In this document: in pieces, positions 17,829 through 26,574 of the stretch
Numbering within the stretch: the stretch's first letter is position 1
Layout: the number at the start of each line of letters is the position of its first letter
Assembly: GCF_027853235.1 (NCBI RefSeq)
Contig: NZ_WKJG01000028.1
Span: 97,705 to 161,704, forward strand
Length of the DNA: 64,000 nt
Reading direction: 5' to 3'
Source: Aliibacillus thermotolerans
Lineage (GTDB): Bacteria > Bacillota > Bacilli > Bacillales > Marinococcaceae
Position numbers and translations under genes: made by a program
Notes under the pieces: model-generated
Database searches by the model: none
The model's input: the letters and a program-made list of their open reading frames with translations, nothing else
What the model was told of the DNA's origin: nothing

Positions 17829-18876
17829 ATGTTTTTTCTCTCCCTCTCTTCTTCAAGTCGTCTAAACATTCTAGGAAGACGTGTTCACTGTCCGCATTCA
17901 GTTCAAACTGCACCGTCCGAACCGGAAAAGTTTCGTGAGAGAGTCCTTCAATGGAGCGATCATTAATATTTCGATATTGAACGTGAAAAAAGGTCGGAAT
18001 GCTTTCTTCGATCACTTGGTAGCTATGATGTTGTTTTGTCATCATGACACGATTTGTAGTCGTACAAAGCACCGGTTGATTCATTCCGTGATGTCCAACA
18101 TGCATTTTTTCTGTTTTTGCACCAAATGAAAGGGCAATCACTTGATGCCCAAGCCCCATCCCAAACGTCGGGAATGCCTTCGCTACTTGTTGATACGTCT
18201 CAAAAAACGGCGCTAATTGGAGAGGATTTCCTGGACCATTGGAAAAGAAAATAACATCTGGCGCTAACTGTTGAATCTGTTGCTTCGTATAATGATAAGG
18301 GACGATGGTGACACGATGCCCATGTTCCACCAATTTTTCTACGACAGCCGATGTATACCCAAAATCTATCATGACGATATGAGGACCGCTTTCTCCAAAA
18401 GCAACTGGCTTTGTAACACTAATCTCTTCAATGAAATCTTCTGTTTTTTCCTCGTCTTTCGAGGTGAAAGTAGACGTAAAACCGATATGCGCTTCTGTTT
18501 CACCTTGTTCGCGAATGGTTCGAACGAGAGCACGAGTATCTACTCCCGTAATCATTGGAATACTGGCCTTTTCTATCGCTTCCAGAAATGTTTCACGTGC
18601 TTCAGCATGATAAGCTTCTGTCACCGTTTCATGCACAACAATCCCTGCTGGTTTCACTCTTCTCTCTTCAACATCCGGTCCACGCCAACCACAAGTGCCA
18701 ATGAGCGGGAACGTAAACACAACAATTTGTCCGTGAAAAGAAGGATGTGTAATGATTTCTTCATATCCTGTCATACCAGTATAAAAAACAATATTTCCCG
18801 TCACTTCTTTTTGATTTTTGTTTCCGATTTGTCCTTGGAATGTTGCTCCATTTTTTAGTGTTACAAATCCTTTCAT
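17821..18876 (-). CDS. carA: Carbamoyl-phosphate synthase small chain with degenerate glutaminase site
   Basis: 351 aa. The N-terminal CarA-specific domain is normal (YTGMTGYEEIITHPSF, near residue 32). The C-terminal class I amidotransferase domain keeps its frame (SNGPGNP, GHHGMNQPV) but all three glutaminase residues are changed. The usual GICLGHQ is GMGLGHQ, so the nucleophile Cys is Gly241. The usual QFHPEA is QFELNA, so the triad His and Glu are Glu325 and Asn327. By established chemistry such a domain should not hydrolyse glutamine. The frame is open and the operon intact, so I infer an ammonia-dependent synthase or a structural small subunit. The nucleotides at these codons were read directly. 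Confidence 0.9.
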   Translation of the reverse strand: MKGFVTLKNGATFQGQIGNKNQKEVTGNIVFYTGMTGYEEIITHPSFHGQIVVFTFPLIGTCGWRGPDVEERRVKPAGIVVHETVTEAYHAEARETFLEAIEKASIPMITGVDTRALVRTIREQGETEAHIGFTSTFTSKDEEKTEDFIEEISVTKPVAFGESGPHIVMIDFGYTSAVVEKLVEHGHRVTIVPYHYTKQQIQQLAPDVIFFSNGPGNPLQLAPFFETYQQVAKAFPTFGMGLGHQVIALSFGAKTEKMHVGHHGMNQPVLCTTTNRVMMTKQHHSYQVIEESIPTFFHVQYRNINDRSIEGLSHETFPVRTVQFELNADSEHVFLECLDDLKKRGREKTYA

Positions 18877-18912
18877 CGTTCTTCCTCCTTCTTTTCTCTA
18901 GCCAGTTGTGAA

Positions 18913-20064
18913 TTACGAAGAGAGCACCTCTTTGATTCGATGTATCGCTTCTTGTAATACTTCCCTCTCCGTCGTAAGAGGTGGGAGTAGGCGAATGACA
19001 CTCGGTCCGGCCCCAATTGTTAATACGCCTTTTTCCTGCAAAGCTAAAATATAAGGAGCTGCTTCTTCTTTCAATTCAATTCCAATCATCAGCCCTTTTC
19101 CCCGGACATCTTTCACTAAAGGGACGGAAGAAAAGACTTTTTTACATTCTTCCAGGAAAGATTCACCTTTTCTTTTTATCTCATGAAGCCAACCCGGAGC
19201 GAGCATCGTCGTTAACGTTGCTTCTGCTGCTGCCATAGCGAGCGGATTTCCACCAAAAGTAGAACCATGTGTTCCTGGACCGAAAGCATCTTTTAGAAAT
19301 GCTTTTCCAATCACCGCTCCCGTCGGAATTCCGTTTCCCAGTGACTTGGCCGTCGTAATGATATCCGGATGAAGGGGCGTCTGTTCATAAGCGAAAAATG
19401 TGCCGGTTCGTCCTAATCCAGTTTGAATTTCATCGATAATAAGAAGCGCACCCGTTTTCTCGATCATTTCTTGCACTGCTTGAAAAAAGCGTTCTTCTCC
19501 GGGGTAAATGCCACCTTCCCCTTGAACAACTTCCAACATAATCGCCGCTGTATCTTTATCTACCGCTTGTTTGACCGCTTCCACATCGTTATACGGAATA
19601 TGTTCAAATCCGGACAGCATCGAGCCAAATCCTTCGTGAATTTTCGTTTGCCCTGTTGCTGCCATACTTCCGAAAGTTCGACCGTGGAAAGATTGTAAAA
19701 AGCTCACCACTTTATTTTTGCCACGATATTTTCGGGCAAGTTTAATTGCTGCTTCATTCGCTTCCGTTCCACTGTTGACAAAAAAGACATACTCTCCCGT
19801 GGAATTCTCCGTAAGAATTTGTGCAACCCGTTCTTGCCCTTCATATTGGAAAAAGTTTGACCCGTGCCATCCTTTTTGAAGTTGCTCTTCGACCGCTTTT
19901 AATACGTTCGGATGTTTATGTCCTAAATTGACAACTCCGATTCCTGACATCATATCGATATATTCATTTCCATGTTGATCAATCACTGTCGATCCGTTTG
20001 CTTCTTGAAAGACGATATCCCATCTTTTATAGGTGGGAAATAAATGACTCGTTTCCTCACTCAT
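18913..20064 (-). CDS. argD: Acetylornithine aminotransferase
   Basis: 383 aa class III PLP-dependent aminotransferase. Landmarks are NSGTEANEAAIKLARKY near residue 90, the aspartate-containing LLIIDEIQTGLGRTG near 210 and the PLP-lysine segment TTAKSLGNGIP near 238. It makes N-acetylornithine from the semialdehyde using glutamate. The ATG overlaps the argB stop by one base (TAATG), with GGAGG inside argB as its binding site. It is part of the arginine operon. Confidence 0.96.
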   Translation of the reverse strand: MSEETSHLFPTYKRWDIVFQEANGSTVIDQHGNEYIDMMSGIGVVNLGHKHPNVLKAVEEQLQKGWHGSNFFQYEGQERVAQILTENSTGEYVFFVNSGTEANEAAIKLARKYRGKNKVVSFLQSFHGRTFGSMAATGQTKIHEGFGSMLSGFEHIPYNDVEAVKQAVDKDTAAIMLEVVQGEGGIYPGEERFFQAVQEMIEKTGALLIIDEIQTGLGRTGTFFAYEQTPLHPDIITTAKSLGNGIPTGAVIGKAFLKDAFGPGTHGSTFGGNPLAMAAAEATLTTMLAPGWLHEIKRKGESFLEECKKVFSSVPLVKDVRGKGLMIGIELKEEAAPYILALQEKGVLTIGAGPSVIRLLPPLTTEREVLQEAIHRIKEVLSS

Positions 20065-20852
20065 TATGCATCCTCCTGCGCAATAAACTCTTCTTTCATA
20101 ATTGTTGTTCCAATGAGCGCTCCGTTTTCATCCGTATTTTTTCCGTTCCCATTGGCGATCGTTACTTTTTTTATATCCCCGGTTAAACTTTCCCGTGCGG
20201 CGTTCACTTTTGGAATCATCCCGCCGTAAATTGTTCCGTCTTCAATGTAAGTGTCGATCTCTGAAACGGATAACGTCTCTTGTAATTGTCCATCTACTAG
20301 CACTCCATCGACATCGGTGACAAATACGAGTTCTTCCGCCTGAAGTGCAGAGGCAATCGCTCCCGCTGCTTCATCCGCGTTAATATTTAGTTTTTCGCCT
20401 CGTTCATCTAACGCAATCGGAGCAATGACTGGGATGTACCCCATCTCTAGTAGTTCTCGTAAGAAAGAAACATTCACCGCTTTAATTTTTCCAACAAGCC
20501 CTAACGTTTCTCTTTCGATGGCGGTTGCTGTTAATAGTTTTGCATCAACTCCTGAGAGTCCGATAGCTTTCTCGTTTACTGATTGTATTTGAGCAACGAT
20601 TTGTTTATTTACTTTTCCAGATAGGACCATTTCTACCGTTTCCAACACTTTGGGGGTCGTTTTTCTCCGTCCATCTACAAATTCCGTCTCGATTTGCAAT
20701 GCTTGTAACATCCCATTAATGGCCGGACCACCCCCATGGACAATCACCGGATGTTTCCCATTTTCTTTCATTTTGCATATACTTTCAAAAAAAGACGGAG
20801 AAAGTTCATCGACAGTAGAACCTCCGCACTTCACGACTACGATATATTCCAT
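20064..20852 (-). CDS. argB: Acetylglutamate kinase
   Basis: 262 aa amino acid kinase. The start VVKCGGST carries the phosphate-binding Lys-Gly-Gly, followed by VIVHGGGPAINGML and the nucleotide/substrate segment NINADEAAGAIASAL. It phosphorylates N-acetylglutamate. It lies between argJ (21-bp gap) and argD (one-base overlap). In bacteria with the argJ cycle this kinase is often the arginine-inhibited step; whether this short form is inhibited cannot be told. Confidence 0.95.
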   Translation of the reverse strand: MEYIVVVKCGGSTVDELSPSFFESICKMKENGKHPVIVHGGGPAINGMLQALQIETEFVDGRRKTTPKVLETVEMVLSGKVNKQIVAQIQSVNEKAIGLSGVDAKLLTATAIERETLGLVGKIKAVNVSFLRELLEMGYIPVIAPIALDERGEKLNINADEAAGAIASALQAEELVFVTDVDGVLVDGQLQETLSVSEIDTYIEDGTIYGGMIPKVNAARESLTGDIKKVTIANGNGKNTDENGALIGTTIMKEEFIAQEDA

Positions 20853-20873
20853 TCTCTCTATCTTCCTTTCTAC

Positions 20874-22109
20874 TTACGTACGATACCCGGCATTAATGCG
20901 CACATATTCATATGTCAAATCGCAGCCCCACGCTTTTCCATATCCTTCGCCGCAATGAAGATCAACATGAATGACGACATGGTCTCCTTCTAAGTACGCT
21001 TTCGCTTCTTCTTCCGAAAACTCCACCGGCTTACTTTGCTTTAACGTTTGAATCGGTCCGAGAAAAATATCCACCGTTTCTGGGTTGACCTCAATCTCGC
21101 TATATCCAAGGGCAACAATCACTCTTCCCCAGTTTGCATCGGTACCATAAATCGCTGTTTTAACAAGACTAGACCCTGCAATTTTTTTCGCAGCAATTCC
21201 AGCTTCTTCATTTGTTTTCGCGCCTCTGACATTCACTTCTACGAGTTTCGTAGCTCCTTCTCCATCCCGTGCGATTTTTTTCGCTAACTCTTCCGCAACA
21301 TATTGTAATGCTTTTACAAATTTGTGCCATTCCGGGTGAGCGGGTCCGAGGGAATCATTTTCAGCATGACCACTTGCCATCACAATAACCATATCGTTCG
21401 TGGACGTATCTCCGTCCACGGTAATACAGTTGAACGTCTTATCCGTCACTTCCTTTAGTGCTTGTTGCAACACGTCAGGTTCAATGACCGCATCGGTTGT
21501 AATAAAACTAAGCATCGTCGCCATGTTCGGGTGAATCATCCCTGAACCTTTTGCTGTACCACCAATGGTCACTTCTTTTCCATCAATGATTGTTTTCACA
21601 CAAGCATGTTTTTTTACGGTATCCGTCGTCATGATTGCTTCATTAAATGCATCCGCTGCATTGTCATCATTCGTTGGTTGCAGTTTTTGAATGCCCGGAA
21701 AAATCTTGTCTACCGCCATTCTTTCCCCAATGATTCCAGTGGAAGCAACCGCCACTTGATGAGGGGGAACTTGAAACGTTTCTGCTGCCGTCTCTCTCAT
21801 TTTATAAGCGTCTTGTAGTCCGACTTCTCCCGTACAAGCATTGGCGTTTCCACTATTGACGACAATGGCGCGCAATTTTCCTTCCTCCGCAATGCTTTCC
21901 TTCGTCACTTGGAGAGGAGCAGCTTGGATTTTGTTCATCGTATAAACAGCGGCACTTGATGCAGGAACGTCACATAAAATGGCACCGAGATCATTTCGTT
22001 TCCGTTTCACTTTCGTATGAATACCTGTCGCCTGAAATCCTTTTGGGGTTAAAATACTGCCGCTTAAAACGGGATAAATACCATCTGTCTCCTCTTGATA
22101 ATTCATCAT
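20874..22109 (-). CDS. argJ: Bifunctional ornithine acetyltransferase / N-acetylglutamate synthase
   Basis: 411 aa from the ATG at 22109, or 410 aa from the next ATG at 22106; AAAGGAGAGG lies just upstream, while the longer frame to 22175 runs into argC. The protein should cleave itself between Ala and Thr in HPNMATML; the new N-terminal nucleophile is about Thr198. It recycles the acetyl group from acetylornithine to glutamate. GIIGERMAVDKI (near residue 130) and TVDGDTSTND are family blocks. It is the second gene of the arginine operon. Confidence 0.95.
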   Translation of the reverse strand: MMNYQEETDGIYPVLSGSILTPKGFQATGIHTKVKRKRNDLGAILCDVPASSAAVYTMNKIQAAPLQVTKESIAEEGKLRAIVVNSGNANACTGEVGLQDAYKMRETAAETFQVPPHQVAVASTGIIGERMAVDKIFPGIQKLQPTNDDNAADAFNEAIMTTDTVKKHACVKTIIDGKEVTIGGTAKGSGMIHPNMATMLSFITTDAVIEPDVLQQALKEVTDKTFNCITVDGDTSTNDMVIVMASGHAENDSLGPAHPEWHKFVKALQYVAEELAKKIARDGEGATKLVEVNVRGAKTNEEAGIAAKKIAGSSLVKTAIYGTDANWGRVIVALGYSEIEVNPETVDIFLGPIQTLKQSKPVEFSEEEAKAYLEGDHVVIHVDLHCGEGYGKAWGCDLTYEYVRINAGYRT

Positions 22110-22125
22110 GTCCTCTCCTTTTCTT

Positions 22126-23157
22126 TTATGGATAAACGGGTACCATATTAAGACCCGCAGTTTCTTCAAATCCAAACATGAAGTTCATATTTTGTATCGC
22201 TTGACCGGAAGCTCCCTTAACGAGATTGTCAATGACAGAAACAATGGTGATGCGGTTCGTTCTGTCATCAATCGACCAACCAATATCACAATAGTTCGTT
22301 CCATATACTTCTTTTGTAAATGGGAACGCTCCTTCACCTCGCAATCGGACAAACGGTTTGTGCGCGTATGCTTTTTCATATAGCGCTTTGATTTGTTCCT
22401 TTGTCCAACCATCCTGCACAGGAGCATACATCGTTGCCATAATTCCTCGCGTCATCGGTACGAGATGAGGTGTAAAAGTAATCGTTAATTCTTTTTCTCC
22501 CCATGCCATTAACTGTTGTTCAATTTCCGGGGTATGTTTATGTTCATTGACTTTATAAATTTTAAAGTTGTCGTTCATTTCACTAAAATGAGTGATTGGG
22601 GATAAAGAACGTCCCGCCCCCGTCGTTCCTGACTTCGCATCGATAATAATATGGTTGGTATCGATCGCATTGGCTTGCACGAGCGGAGCTAACCCTAGCA
22701 ACGCAGCCGTTGGATAGCATCCTGGATTAGATAAAATCGATGTATGTTTAATTTCTTCTTCATGCCATTCTGATAAACCATAAACTGCTTGCGTAAGAAG
22801 CGCTTCTGAGGCGCTCTCTCGTCCATACCATTTTTCATAGACATCGCCATCTTTTAACCGAAGATCTCCCGATAAGTCAATTACTTTCGTCTCACCGGCA
22901 ATCTTTTCTGTCCATTCAGAGGAAACCCCTGGTGGAGTGGAGAAAAAGACAGCGTCAAAAGTTTTTAATCGTTCTGCATCTATCTTTTCAAGCGTTAAAT
23001 CTACTATTTCAATGAAATGCGAATAGTTATCTACCATACTTTTTCCTTCTTGAGAAGAAGAGAATACAGAAATTTCATCTATGTGTGGGTGGTGATATAA
23101 CAAGCGAATCAACTCCACCCCGCCGTATCCTGTTGCGCCGACAATTGCTACTTTCAT
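22126..23157 (-). CDS. argC: N-acetyl-gamma-glutamyl-phosphate reductase
   Basis: 343 aa from the ATG at 23157, with GAGGTG 7 nt upstream; an earlier ATG at 23172 overlaps the binding site. The NADP-binding start is VAIVGATGYGGVELIRLL and the catalytic Cys lies in SNPGCYPTAALL near residue 146. It makes N-acetylglutamate semialdehyde. It is the promoter-proximal gene of the seven-gene arginine operon. Confidence 0.96.
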   Translation of the reverse strand: MKVAIVGATGYGGVELIRLLYHHPHIDEISVFSSSQEGKSMVDNYSHFIEIVDLTLEKIDAERLKTFDAVFFSTPPGVSSEWTEKIAGETKVIDLSGDLRLKDGDVYEKWYGRESASEALLTQAVYGLSEWHEEEIKHTSILSNPGCYPTAALLGLAPLVQANAIDTNHIIIDAKSGTTGAGRSLSPITHFSEMNDNFKIYKVNEHKHTPEIEQQLMAWGEKELTITFTPHLVPMTRGIMATMYAPVQDGWTKEQIKALYEKAYAHKPFVRLRGEGAFPFTKEVYGTNYCDIGWSIDDRTNRITIVSVIDNLVKGASGQAIQNMNFMFGFEETAGLNMVPVYP

Positions 23158-23202
23158 AAATTTGCACCTCATTTAATGTTTATACATTTGCTATTACGTC
23201 CT

Positions 23203-23231
23203 ATTATAAATGTGAATATATATTAATGCAA
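23203..23231 (-). promoter_or_regulatory. Promoter of the arginine operon with ARG box
   Basis: On the minus strand TTGCAT (23231-23226) and TATAAT (23208-23203) are spaced by 17 bp. The spacer and -35 hold an ARG box: read on the + strand, TGAATATATATTAATGCA at 23213-23230 is close to the AhrC/ArgR consensus (TGAAT, A/T-rich core, ATTCA-like half). Binding there would block polymerase when arginine is plentiful. Confidence 0.75.
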
Positions 23232-23352
23232 CTGTATTTTTATTTTTTCTTACACGAGCAATTATAAACATTTTCACGTTCATCCCTATTCAAACTTTTG
23301 CATGGATATACAACCTTCTTTCAAGAAAGGATAAAAAAAGAGATGGGACATA

Positions 23353-23637
23353 ACTAGCCAAAAAAGTATGGTTCCAAGCACTAACATTTGCTTGGAACCA
23401 TTTTTGTAAGGTTTTTTCCTTTTTTCTAATGATTGGGTTACTATTTCTAACGGTATATTTCTTTAAGTTTCCCACCAGAAGCGCATGCACAAGAAGTATA
23501 AATGAGCCTCCAATAATTCTATGTCAGCAGTATGATGTACGCGGATCGTAAGCAGGACGGCCGAATGCACCACAAGCACCCAATCGAAGCTTCCCTAGAA
23601 CGAGATTCCCCATTTGTAACACGTCATGAGACCATTC
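23353..23637. repeat. Interspersed repeat, copy B
   Basis: This is the second copy of the element at 5322-5597: ACTAGCCAAAAAA, the hairpin ATGGTTCCAAGC/GCTTGGAACCAT with T-run (23368-23407), AATGAGCCTCCAA, TAAGCAGGACGGCC and ACGTCATGAGACCATTC appear in the same order and orientation. Its right end coincides with the point where the redoxin reading frame loses its homology. GGGACATAACTA at its left border resembles GAGACATAACTA, which opens the unrelated repeat at 53650. Confidence 0.75.
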
Positions 23638-23640
23638 AGT

Positions 23641-23923
23641 AGGAATCAGGAGTATCATTGCTAATAGCATATACATTTGCATCTAAAGACGAAACTTCAT
23701 CGATATACTGTTACAACTGCCCGAGTTGCATGACGCAATGCCCTCAGCCGGAACTTGTGAAATGAAAGAAAATGGTTGGACGCTCTCCATCAAAAGGATG
23801 CACTTCTTCCGACGATTCATTATACAAGGTCACGCTAGTAGAATCGTTTCCACAAGCAGCAAGCAGACCAAGAAGGAAAAAGAGAGGGAGGAGAAGCCAT
23901 TCTCTTGCATCTATGTTTATCAT
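23641..23923 (-). pseudogene. Broken redoxin (thioredoxin-like) lipoprotein gene
   Basis: The start at 23923 has AAAGGAG upstream and encodes MINIDAREWLLLPLFFLLG with lipobox LLAAC. The frame then goes PTIFFHFTSSG-TGA-GHC, where TGA stands exactly in place of the first Cys of a CxxC site. It continues VMQLGQL-TAA-QYIDEVSSLDANVYAISNDTPDS, again a clear redoxin sequence with a stop in place of a Gln. Homology ends near 23640, where the interspersed repeat begins. Two nonsense changes and a lost C-terminus show decay. The intact protein would have been an extracytoplasmic lipoprotein redox enzyme. It follows the SCO gene by 16 bp. Confidence 0.8.
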
Positions 23924-23939
23924 GTATCTTCTCCTTTCC

Positions 23940-24551
23940 TTATTCATTCATCAATTCTTTTATTTCCTCGATAAATGGATCCGTATCATTGTTTGTTCCA
24001 TCGAATGAGCGAATCACTTGACCATTTGGATCCACGAGGAAAAAGCTCGTTGCATGAATGATATCCTCTTGTTCCGGAGCTTTTTCTACAATGGAACGGA
24101 ACGATTCTTCGGAAAACTGTTTGATTTCTTCAAAACTATATCCGGTTAAAAAGTGCCAGTTCGAGAAATCTGCCCCATAATTTTCACCGTAAATTTTTAA
24201 TTGTTCCGGATCATCAAACTCAGGGTCCACCGTAAAAGAGACAAACTGAATGTCTAATCCTTCTTCCGCAGCTTTCCCTTGCATATTCAACATATTTGGT
24301 GTCATTAAATTACAAACAGTTGGGCAGCGAGTAAATACCATATTTGCAAGCCAATACTTGCCTTTTAAATCTTCATTCGTCACTGTTTCATTGTCTTGAT
24401 TCGTATAAGAGAACGGTTGAACATACATGTTCGCTTCCGTTACATCCTTACCTGCTTCTTCCTCTGATGCGCCAAGTTGATACATCCAACCGCAACCACT
24501 TACCAACGTGATGAAAAAAAGAAATGTCCCTACAAACAAATGACGTCGCAT
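23940..24551 (-). CDS. SCO1/SenC family copper chaperone
   Basis: About 203 aa from the ATG at 24551, with AGGGGG nearby; ATG 24572 is an alternative. A lipoprotein signal ends in LVSGC. The thioredoxin-like fold carries the CxxxC copper site TRCPTVCNL (Cys76, Cys80), and the third ligand His is in IIHATSFFL. SCO proteins deliver copper to the CuA centre of cytochrome c oxidase outside the membrane. It lies 41 bp downstream of ctaG, which has the related task of oxidase assembly, so the two probably act together on a caa3-type oxidase encoded elsewhere. Confidence 0.92.
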   Translation of the reverse strand: MRRHLFVGTFLFFITLVSGCGWMYQLGASEEEAGKDVTEANMYVQPFSYTNQDNETVTNEDLKGKYWLANMVFTRCPTVCNLMTPNMLNMQGKAAEEGLDIQFVSFTVDPEFDDPEQLKIYGENYGADFSNWHFLTGYSFEEIKQFSEESFRSIVEKAPEQEDIIHATSFFLVDPNGQVIRSFDGTNNDTDPFIEEIKELMNE

Positions 24552-24592
24552 ACTTCCCCCTACTTTCTCCATACAATAACAGAACATCTTTT

Positions 24593-25525
24593 TTAAGAAC
24601 GACTATTGATCGTGTCGGTTGTCGGAACATCACTAATCGTCACTTCACCGTCTTGTAATTTTTCTTTCGCCATCCATTGTCTAAAGACATATCCAATTGT
24701 ACTTGTATACGTTAACTCTTGAGCCACTTTCATAATGACTCCTCCAAGCTGCTGATCTGGTTGTGGATCTAAAAATGCAAATCCTCCACCTGCTTCCGCT
24801 AATATTTCCGGCGGGAGGGAGCTGCCCGGTGGCAAACAATAAGCCATCACTTGTTGCCATACGGCCGGGTTCATATACGTTTCATACATTGGGTTTCCGG
24901 CAAATATAATTAAGGCACAGGCTGGTGTAATCAAAATTCCGTTTCCGAAAATATAGATGATGCGTCGTAATTCCGGCAGTTGAAAGCTGGTTGGAAGTGG
25001 CGCTAACATATGCCACCACATTAAAAAAGCTGCCACAAATAGTACCATTAAATAAGCGCTATGACCAAAAGGCGACTGCATTAACGCATCGAATACGCGA
25101 GGGATGTGATAAATAGAAAATAATCCATTAAAAAACAACATCGCAAAAATGGGAAACATCACCACTTTGTATGTTCGCGGCGATTTCTTTTCCCACCGAT
25201 GAATCCATGTTCGAAACACCCATTTCGGTGTTGCTAAAATAAAGAGAGGGACTGAGACAAAATAGGCAAAAATCATCTGGACCATATGTAATGTCATCGA
25301 AATATGGCCAGCGACATAAAGTGGACTTCCCCACCCGAGGTAAAGAGCGAGTAATGCCAAACCAAAATACACTTTTTGGCGGAAAGGTACGTCTTCCGCG
25401 CCTATAAATTTATGTCGCTGTTTTACGGAAACCCAATAATAAATATATATAACCACAAGTAAGACAATGATTAATTCAGGTGTCCATAACGCACGAAAAG
25501 AAAATGTAGAAAAAAACTCTGACAT
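24593..25525 (-). CDS. ctaG: Cytochrome c oxidase assembly factor CtaG (caa3 type)
   Basis: About 310 aa from the ATG at 25525 with AAAGGAG 8 nt upstream; the frame extends to a GTG at 25534. A polytopic protein with seven or so membrane helices, with the histidine-containing helices typical of the family (GHISMTLHMVQM, MWWHMLAPLP). B. subtilis CtaG is needed for active caa3 oxidase and is thought to help insert CuB. The SCO gene follows on the same strand. The oxidase subunits are not in this window. Confidence 0.93.
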   Translation of the reverse strand: MSEFFSTFSFRALWTPELIIVLLVVIYIYYWVSVKQRHKFIGAEDVPFRQKVYFGLALLALYLGWGSPLYVAGHISMTLHMVQMIFAYFVSVPLFILATPKWVFRTWIHRWEKKSPRTYKVVMFPIFAMLFFNGLFSIYHIPRVFDALMQSPFGHSAYLMVLFVAAFLMWWHMLAPLPTSFQLPELRRIIYIFGNGILITPACALIIFAGNPMYETYMNPAVWQQVMAYCLPPGSSLPPEILAEAGGGFAFLDPQPDQQLGGVIMKVAQELTYTSTIGYVFRQWMAKEKLQDGEVTISDVPTTDTINSRS

Positions 25526-25714
25526 CGATGACACTCCTTTCCATCGTATTCCAAGTTCTATCCTTTCAATTCCACCGAAGCTGAAGTAAAATAGGAAAGG
25601 GATAGATTCTTATTATCATCTTATCATAATTTATTCTCAGAACGACCGCAAACAAGCGAAAGATTCCTTGAGAATTATTACAATATGTTGAACAAGAAAG
25701 ACGAGGTTCTGCCA

Positions 25715-26536
25715 ATGACAAAACATTTAATTGTACTGGATTTAGACGGAACTTTGTTAAAAAATAATAAGACGATTTCCTATCGAACGTTACAGACGCT
25801 CCGTCGCTTAAGAGAAAAAGGCCATTTGGTCGCCATTGCCACAGGCCGGTCTTATCGAGCAAGCAAAATGTATTATCAACAACTAGGGCTGGATACTCCC
25901 ATTGTGAATTTTAACGGTGCTTTCGTTCATCACCCGCTACATTCATTTTTTCCCACGTACCATTCCCCTTTGGATTTAGAAGTGGCGAAAATGATTATTG
26001 ATACATGCCAACGATTTCAAGTAAATAACATTTTAGCCGAAGTACTTGATGAAATATACGTGCATTCGTATGATGAAACTTTTACCGATCTTTTTGCCGT
26101 GAAAATCCGGCCAAATGCTTACGGAAATTTGAAACAGTTATTAACAGAAGACCCTACTTCCCTTTTAGTCTATCCTCAAGAAGAAACCGCAGAACAGTTG
26201 AGACAATTGATTTCAGGAAAACACGCGAAATGGGTAGAGCAACGTTCCTGGGGCGCTCCGTACTACATGATCGAAATCATTCGAAGCGGCAACAATAAAG
26301 CAAACGGATTACGGAAAGTGGCAAGCTACTGTAATATTGAAATGGAAAACATCATTGCTTTTGGGGACGAAAACAATGATTTAGAAATGTTAGCGGAAGT
26401 TGGAGAAGGAGTGGCAATGGCCAACGGTTCCAAAGAAGCAAAACAAGCTGCTGATGCGATCACTTTATCTAATGAAGAAGATGGCGTCGCTGTTTATTTA
26501 GAAGAAAAATTCAATTTACCCGCACCTACTACTTAA
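25715..26536 (+). CDS. Cof-type HAD hydrolase
   Basis: 273 aa from the ATG at 25715, with GAGG 8 nt upstream; the frame opens at 25685. HAD motif I is DLDGTLLKNN (nucleophile Asp), motif II lies in IATGRSYRAS, and motif IV is FGDENNDLEML, with a C2B cap between. Such enzymes dephosphorylate sugar phosphates, flavin precursors or similar small molecules in the cytosol. Substrate unknown. It diverges from ctaG. Confidence 0.92.
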   Translation: MTKHLIVLDLDGTLLKNNKTISYRTLQTLRRLREKGHLVAIATGRSYRASKMYYQQLGLDTPIVNFNGAFVHHPLHSFFPTYHSPLDLEVAKMIIDTCQRFQVNNILAEVLDEIYVHSYDETFTDLFAVKIRPNAYGNLKQLLTEDPTSLLVYPQEETAEQLRQLISGKHAKWVEQRSWGAPYYMIEIIRSGNNKANGLRKVASYCNIEMENIIAFGDENNDLEMLAEVGEGVAMANGSKEAKQAADAITLSNEEDGVAVYLEEKFNLPAPTT

Positions 26537-26574
26537 TCCAGTGTCAAAATTAGTAAATGAAAGAAGGAGAAAAA

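Noticed and set aside
17821-18876. carA as a pseudogene because the triad is lost
   Set aside because: The frame is complete, the length normal, overlap with carB retained, and the other domain blocks are conserved, so it is listed as a gene with an unusual site.
23722-23760. TGA exactly at the first Cys of a CxxC redox motif, suggesting a selenocysteine protein
   Set aside because: A second stop (TAA) follows nine codons later in the same frame and the gene is cut short by a repeat, so this is decay. No selenocysteine genes are in the window.
25590-25700. Fur-like boxes between ctaG and the HAD gene
   Set aside because: TGATAA words are direct repeats and the match to the 7-1-7 palindrome is poor in the AT-rich background.
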